From NCBI RefSeq assembly GCF_021869535.1, contig NW_026262723.1:86120324-86184323 (forward strand): 64,000 bases of DNA, given 5' to 3'. Origin of the DNA: Mytilus californianus (Eukaryota; Mollusca; Bivalvia; Mytilida; Mytilidae). Both the position numbers and the translations under genes were made by a program. Below the pieces are notes generated by a model. That model was not told where the DNA came from. It ran no database searches and saw nothing but the letters and a program-made list of their open reading frames with translations. Below, piece by piece: positions 59,401 through 64,000 of this stretch. The first letter of the stretch is position 1, and each line of letters begins with the position of its first letter.

Positions 59401-62400
59401 AAAAATGAACATTATACAATCATACAGCAGCTCAAACACTAAATAGCAACAACGTTAACACACGTAAACTAAAAAATAAACGTATGATACAATCAAACAG
59501 CAGCTCAAGCTCTAAATAGCCCAAACAACAACACACTTAAACAAAAAGAAAAACACCATACATTCATACAGGGCTTCCAAAATTATTTTTAGCCAGCCGG
59601 ACATTTTATATATTATCCCTATTTTAATTCCTCAAGACTAAATAAACAAAAGGCAATTATGGTATTCAGTTGCTGAGTTGGCCATCCCAATGATTGCCAT
59701 TAAAAAAAAAAACGATATTAAACTTTCTTTGATTCAAATTCGAAGTTCTGACGTAAACTGTTAAATTGGCAGTGCATCATTCGAAGTGTGCAACATCAGC
59801 GTACTTATATCTGCCTTAGACTCTTTATTTGTGCAAAATAACGTTGTCAGAAACTTTACATTCGTTAAAATCTTATACCGGATGTTATCTTGACAATGGT
59901 AAAACATGGACCAGAGACGGATACGTAAATTCCGTGTACGTTTGCAAAGCATGAATGAGTGTAAGTAGCTCTTTCTACGTTATTTCTTCAAGAAAATATT
60001 CGAAATAAACGTGAGATAAAGGTATTAATGACAATTTAAGCATTTTTTGAAGAACTTAGGATGCATAATTAAATTTCACACCTGCGCACACGTGTACTAG
60101 TTCAAACAGAGACATGTCTCTGGTTCAAACAACGTGGTTATGACGATTTTTCATTTTCACCTTTTTAATTTTTTCATCAAATCATATTTGTAAACGTATT
60201 TCTGATAATTTAAATCTTTTTGACTAAATTAATTAGATGCAAACCGCTGAAATGTAAGAAAATAACTTTGAATAGACTGATCAATGTCCGGTTCAAAATA
60301 GTTTACCTGTCACCTGAACAGGTAAATTTCAGCTGTTCGACAACTAATTAGCCTTGATTAAAATGAGAAGGTATTAAAGTAGGGTTTGTTTTGATAGTAC
60401 TTAATGATCATGTCACTTTTATGACCGGAAATGTGTGGCTGTTAAAGGCAAAAGGTTGGGTCAAAAAGATCGCGAATTATGTTAAAATGACCGTCTCTTA
60501 TAAGAAAGCCTTGAAAACTAAAAAGTAGATGACCGTTTCATGCTTTGCCCATCCGGACTTTTACCGGACATTATACAAATGTCCGGAATATATGGCCGTT
60601 TTGGAAGCCTTGCATTCATACAGCAGCTCAAGCTCTAAATAGCCAAGACATTATACACAAAAAAAAATAAAAAAATAAATGATACAATCATACAGCAGCT
60701 CAGGTTCTAAATAGCTAAGACATTATCATACATAAACTAGAAATAAACATGATACAATCAAACAGCAACTCAAGCTCAAAATTGCCAAGACAACAACACA
60801 CATAAACTAGAAAAAAAACATCCTACAATCAAACAGCAGCTCAAGCTCCAAATAGCCAAGACATTAACACACATATAAAACTAAAAAATGAACATCATAC
60901 AATCAAACAGCAGCTCAAGCTCTAAATAGTCAAGACAACAACCCACATTAACTAAAAAATAAAAATTATACAATCAAACAGCAGCTCAAGCTCCTAATAG
61001 CCAAGACATTAACTCACATATAAAACCAACAACTAAACATCATACAATCATACAGTAGCTCAAACTCTAAATACCCTAGACATTAACACACAAAAGCTAA
61101 ATAATAAACTCCATACAATCATACAGCAGCTCAAGCTCTCGATAGCCAAGACATTAACACACATAAACTAAAAAATGAACATTATACAATCTTACAGCAG
61201 CTCAAGCTCTAGTTAGCCAAGACATTAACACACACAAACTAAATAATAAACATGATACAATCATACAGCAGCTCAAGCTCTCGATAGCCAAGACATTAAC
61301 ACACATAAACTAAAAAATGAACATTATACAATCTTACAGCAGCTCAAGCTCTAGTTAGCCAAGACATTAACACACATAAACTAAAAAAGTATGACACAAT
61401 TATACAGCAGATCAAGCTCTCACTAGCCAAGAAATTAACACACATAAATTAAATAATAAACATGATGCAATCATACAGCAGCACAAGCTCCCACTAGCCA
61501 AGACATTAACACACATAAACTAAATAAGTATGACACAATCATACAGCAGCTCAAGCTCTCAATAGCCAAGACAACAACACACATAAACTAGAAGATAAAC
61601 ATCATACAATCGAACAGCAACTCAAGCTCCAAATAGCCAAGACATTAACACACATATAAAACTAAAAAATGAACATGATACAATCAAACAGCAGCTCAAG
61701 CTCTAAATAGTCAAGACAACAACCCACATAAACTAAAAAATAAACATTATACAATCAAACAGCAGATCAAGATCCTAATAGCCAAGACATTAACACACAT
61801 ATAAAACCAACAACTAAACATCATACAATCATACAGTAGCTCAAACTCTAAATACCCTAGACATTAACACACATAAACTAAATAATAAACACCATACAAT
61901 CATAGAGCAGCTCAAGCTCTCGATAGCCAAGACAATAACACACATATAAACTTAAAATAAACATTATACAATCTTACAGCAGCTCATACTTTAAACAGCC
62001 AAGACATTAACAAACATATTAAACTATAAAACTAAACATGATACAATCATACAGCAGCTCAAGCTCTCAATAGCCAAGAAATTAACACACATAAACTAAA
62101 AAAAAAACATGATACAATCATACAGCAGCTGAAGCTCTTGATAGGCAAGACATTAACACACATAAACTTAATAATAAGTATGACACAATCATACAACAGC
62201 TGAAGCTCTCGATAGCCAAGACATTAACACACATAAACTTAATAATAAGTATGACACAATCATACAACAGCTGAAGCTCTCGATAGCCAAGACATTAACA
62301 CACATAAACTAAATAAGTATGACACAATCATACAGCAGCTCATGCTCTCGATAGCCAAGACATTAACACACATAAACTAAATAAGTATGACACAATCATA

Positions 62401-63863
62401 CAGCAGCACAAGCTCTCTATAGCCAAGACATTAACAGACATAAACGAAATAAGTATGACACAATAATACAGCAGCACAAGCTCTGGATAGCCAAGACATT
62501 AACACACATAAACTAAATAATAAACATGATACAATCATACAGCAGTTCAAGCTCTCACTAGCCAAGATATTAACACACATAAACTAAATAATAAACATGA
62601 TACAATCATACAGCAGTTCAAGCTCTCACTAGCCAAGACATTAACACACATAAACTAAAGAATAAACATGATACAATCATACAGCAGCTCAAGCTCTCAC
62701 TAGCCAAGACATTAACACACATAAACTAAATAATAAACATGATACAATCATACAGCAGTTCAAGCTCTCACTAGCCAAGATATTAACACACATAAACTAA
62801 AAAATAAACATGACACAATCATACAGCAGCACAAGCTCTCACTAGCCAAGATATTAACACACATAAACTAAGAAATAAACATGATACAATCATACAGCAG
62901 CTCAAGTTCTCGATAGCCAAAACAATTTTATATTGAAATCCATAGAGACAAAAAAACACAATGAATCAACACATTTATTTTTTTCGTATTGACAAAAGTT
63001 AGGCACAGCAAATAGTGACATGGATTCCTGACTTGAAAAGTGGTATTTGATGTTTCTCTGTTAAGCAAGTGGTTTAGGAAAGTAAAAGCATACTTTCAGC
63101 TTGTAGTCAGAATTAGTAGTCTGGGTAGAGTGGCATGTCATACTTCATATTCATATCATATTTACATGTTCTTATCCAGGTATGCATGTTATAATTTCCA
63201 CTGAACATTAAACACCAATTATTCATCATCATCATCCCTCTTCTCATCTCAACTTAGTGATTATTGGTTTCTTTATACCCAAGAGCATATTCATCTTCTT
63301 CAAACATGATTCTGGCCTGTAATTTTTTTGATCCCATAATTCCTTTTAAATAATTTTAATGCTATGTCCACTAAATGCATTGACTTCTCAGACAAATGAA
63401 ATAATTGGGTTTTTACTTTAGCTGTTGCGCTAGGGAGCTTCAAACTCAGCTTTCGTGAAATCTTCATTTTGATTGGTTTACCAAAACATTTTGGTAAAGT
63501 TTTAACCCTTTGGAAAGAACATCTGTTTCAAAAACAATCATCTAATGAATTCATATAATGCAGACGTGATCTGATACATGTAAGTGTACCTCATAAAAAT
63601 TGTATTGGTGCTACATGTAATTGAAACCAAGATGCCTGGATAATTATTTGATTGTCGAAGAGATATTGTACAATGTACAAGCTTATGAGTTTTGGAATAA
63701 GAAAAATCTATACATCAATTTTTTATTTAGGTGAGAAGATAGATAAAGTTCAAAGTTTAAATTCACATATGCAGTCAATTATTGACAGCAAGGCACAGCT
63801 ACTGACCAGATTGCAACAGCCATATGTTGGAGAATTCATTAAATTAGAAGCACAGTATCACAG
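56362..63863 (+). CDS. HAUS2: HAUS2, augmin-like complex subunit 2 (first four exons; gene runs out of the window)
   Basis: HAUS2 is a small coiled-coil subunit of the eight-protein augmin complex, which recruits gamma-tubulin to spindle microtubules for branching nucleation. Seen: four coding exons in consistent phase: 56362-56484, 58289-58402, 59067-59136 and 63731-63863, together about 146 residues. The protein starts MDSSSSFRSFSSENPW; NPW near the N terminus is also present in vertebrate HAUS2. Exon 4 encodes VQSLNSHMQSIIDSKAQLL and FIKLEAQYHR, matching the LQSMN.HL...L.EK..L and AVYHR segments of human HAUS2. The human protein is about 235 residues, so one or more exons should lie past 64000. 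The last visible donor (GTACGT) splits an arginine codon. Confidence 0.85.
56787..57778. mobile_element. Foldback element B, same family, in HAUS2 intron 1
   Basis: 992 bp, flanked by TAAATGTAA and TAAATGCAA (9 bp, one mismatch). It starts GAATCTGGGTCTGCTC and ends GAACGGACCCGATACC, the same ends as element A. Arms contain GTTCGCCCTGGGTCCG blocks; the left arm has a 34-base unit repeated. The internal TGTTTTTACTCATTCCAAG matches element A. Confidence 0.88.
58138..58235 (+). repeat. Dispersed repeat family A, fragment
   Basis: GTACAGCCTTCAACAATGAG and GACAAATGTAAAACAATA. It lies in HAUS2 intron 1 just before exon 2. Confidence 0.7.
58289..58402 (+). CDS. HAUS2: HAUS2 coding exon 2
   Basis: Acceptor GTATTTCAG, donor GTATTT. 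38 codons, phase 0 at both ends, encoding RIAFDVHQLQDDYHHKLPSI and LKSLSKMRKEHHK, a polar helical segment. Confidence 0.78.
59067..59136 (+). CDS. HAUS2: HAUS2 coding exon 3 (two possible donors)
   Basis: Acceptor TTATTTTCAG. It encodes INLEVQARMQDKETSDLTHL then KGL, coiled-coil-like, matching the EIELLKLEKDTADV region of human HAUS2. Two donors six bases apart keep the same phase: GTTTAG after 59130 and the stronger GTAAGA after 59136. They would differ by two residues. Confidence 0.75.
59385..62925. repeat. 71-bp minisatellite in HAUS2 intron 3
   Basis: Unit landmarks: ACAATCATACAGCAGCTCAA, then GCTCTCACTAGCCAAGACAT and TAACACACATAAAC. Steps are 71 bases, or 68 in variants. About 36 copies, with higher-order similarity (blocks at 60730-61130 and 61570-61920 resemble each other). 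It is split at 59569-60612 by a hAT-like insertion. Confidence 0.93.
59569..60612. mobile_element. hAT-like non-autonomous DNA transposon
   Basis: Inverted ends CAGGGCTTCCAAAA and TTTTGGAAGCCTTG, flanked by an 8-bp duplication (CATTCATA at 59561-59568 and 60613-60620), the size made by hAT elements. 1044 bp with no transposase frame. The target was a minisatellite unit, so it postdates the array. Confidence 0.88.
63731..63863 (+). CDS. HAUS2: HAUS2 coding exon 4
   Basis: Acceptor TTTTATTTAG, donor GTACGT. It encodes EKIDKVQSLNSHMQSIIDSK, then LLTRLQQPYVGEFIKLEAQY. This is the clearest match to HAUS2 and the basis of the name. Confidence 0.85.
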
Positions 63864-63927
63864 GTACGTCATAATAAGATTTGTTTTATTTTTGTTGGAT
63901 TTAAATGCTAGCACCATGGTTATATAA

Positions 63928-64000
63928 TGGTGGTCAGTTTTTATTTGTGGAGGAAGCTTGAATTCTTCAGAGAGAGAACCACTGACCTTCAACAGTAAGT
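63928..64000 (+). mobile_element. Fragment of the same SINE family
   Basis: GGTCAGTTTTTATTTGTGGA followed by GGAAGC and AACCACTGACCTTC matches the body of the element at 38435-38692. It begins just after HAUS2 exon 4 and is cut by the window end. Confidence 0.6.

Noticed and set aside
60107-60122. A 16-bp perfect palindrome (CAGAGACATGTCTCTG) as a regulatory site
   Set aside because: About one such palindrome is expected by chance in a window of this size, and it lies within a transposon.
59385-62925. Regular 71-base repeats resembling a CRISPR array
   Set aside because: Whole units are repeated without unique spacers. This is a minisatellite in an intron.

Overview
This is a eukaryotic, AT-rich, intron-rich and repeat-laden window. 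I infer a bivalve mollusc, most likely a mussel (Mytilidae). The reasons are many short exons with GT-AG introns, TA-microsatellite-flanked modular elements, tRNA-derived SINEs, hammerhead-ribozyme repeats and dispersed repeats that I recall from mussel DNA. No search was run, so the species call is an inference.

Two protein-coding genes are well supported. On the minus strand, 47273 down to 28488, lies UBE4A (ubiquitin conjugation factor E4 A, a U-box E3/E4 ligase). It has 17 recognised coding exons from the start codon to the stop codon, all with consistent splice phases. One further internal exon, expected between 38340 and 40970, could not be found. On the plus strand, 56362 to beyond the window end, lie the first four coding exons of HAUS2 (augmin subunit 2). 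The two genes are divergent and about 9 kb apart. Their functions (ubiquitin chain elongation and spindle microtubule branching) are unrelated, so no joint pathway is implied.

Layout: 1-11.3 kb is gene-poor DNA with a few inverted-repeat elements. 11.3-17.7 kb is a composite of TA-flanked modules around a ~538-bp satellite. The satellite is arranged as two divergent arrays, and nearly every monomer carries a complete type I hammerhead ribozyme motif. 19.3-22.7 kb holds a SINE and a degraded, 5'-truncated non-LTR retrotransposon. 22.7-28.5 kb is sequence downstream of UBE4A. 28.5-47.3 kb is UBE4A; its introns hold a Tigger-like element, SINEs, tandem repeats and a 47-bp minisatellite. That minisatellite is visibly a tandem amplification of the 3' end of the U-box exon together with its splice donor. 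47.3-56.3 kb is the intergenic region, with foldback elements, a dispersed hammerhead repeat and a 38-bp minisatellite. 56.3-64 kb is HAUS2, whose intron 3 is filled by a 71-bp minisatellite interrupted by a hAT-like element.

The points most worth a second look are the ribozyme satellite, the exon-derived minisatellite beside the U-box, the foldback elements with 9-bp target duplications, and the missing UBE4A exon.
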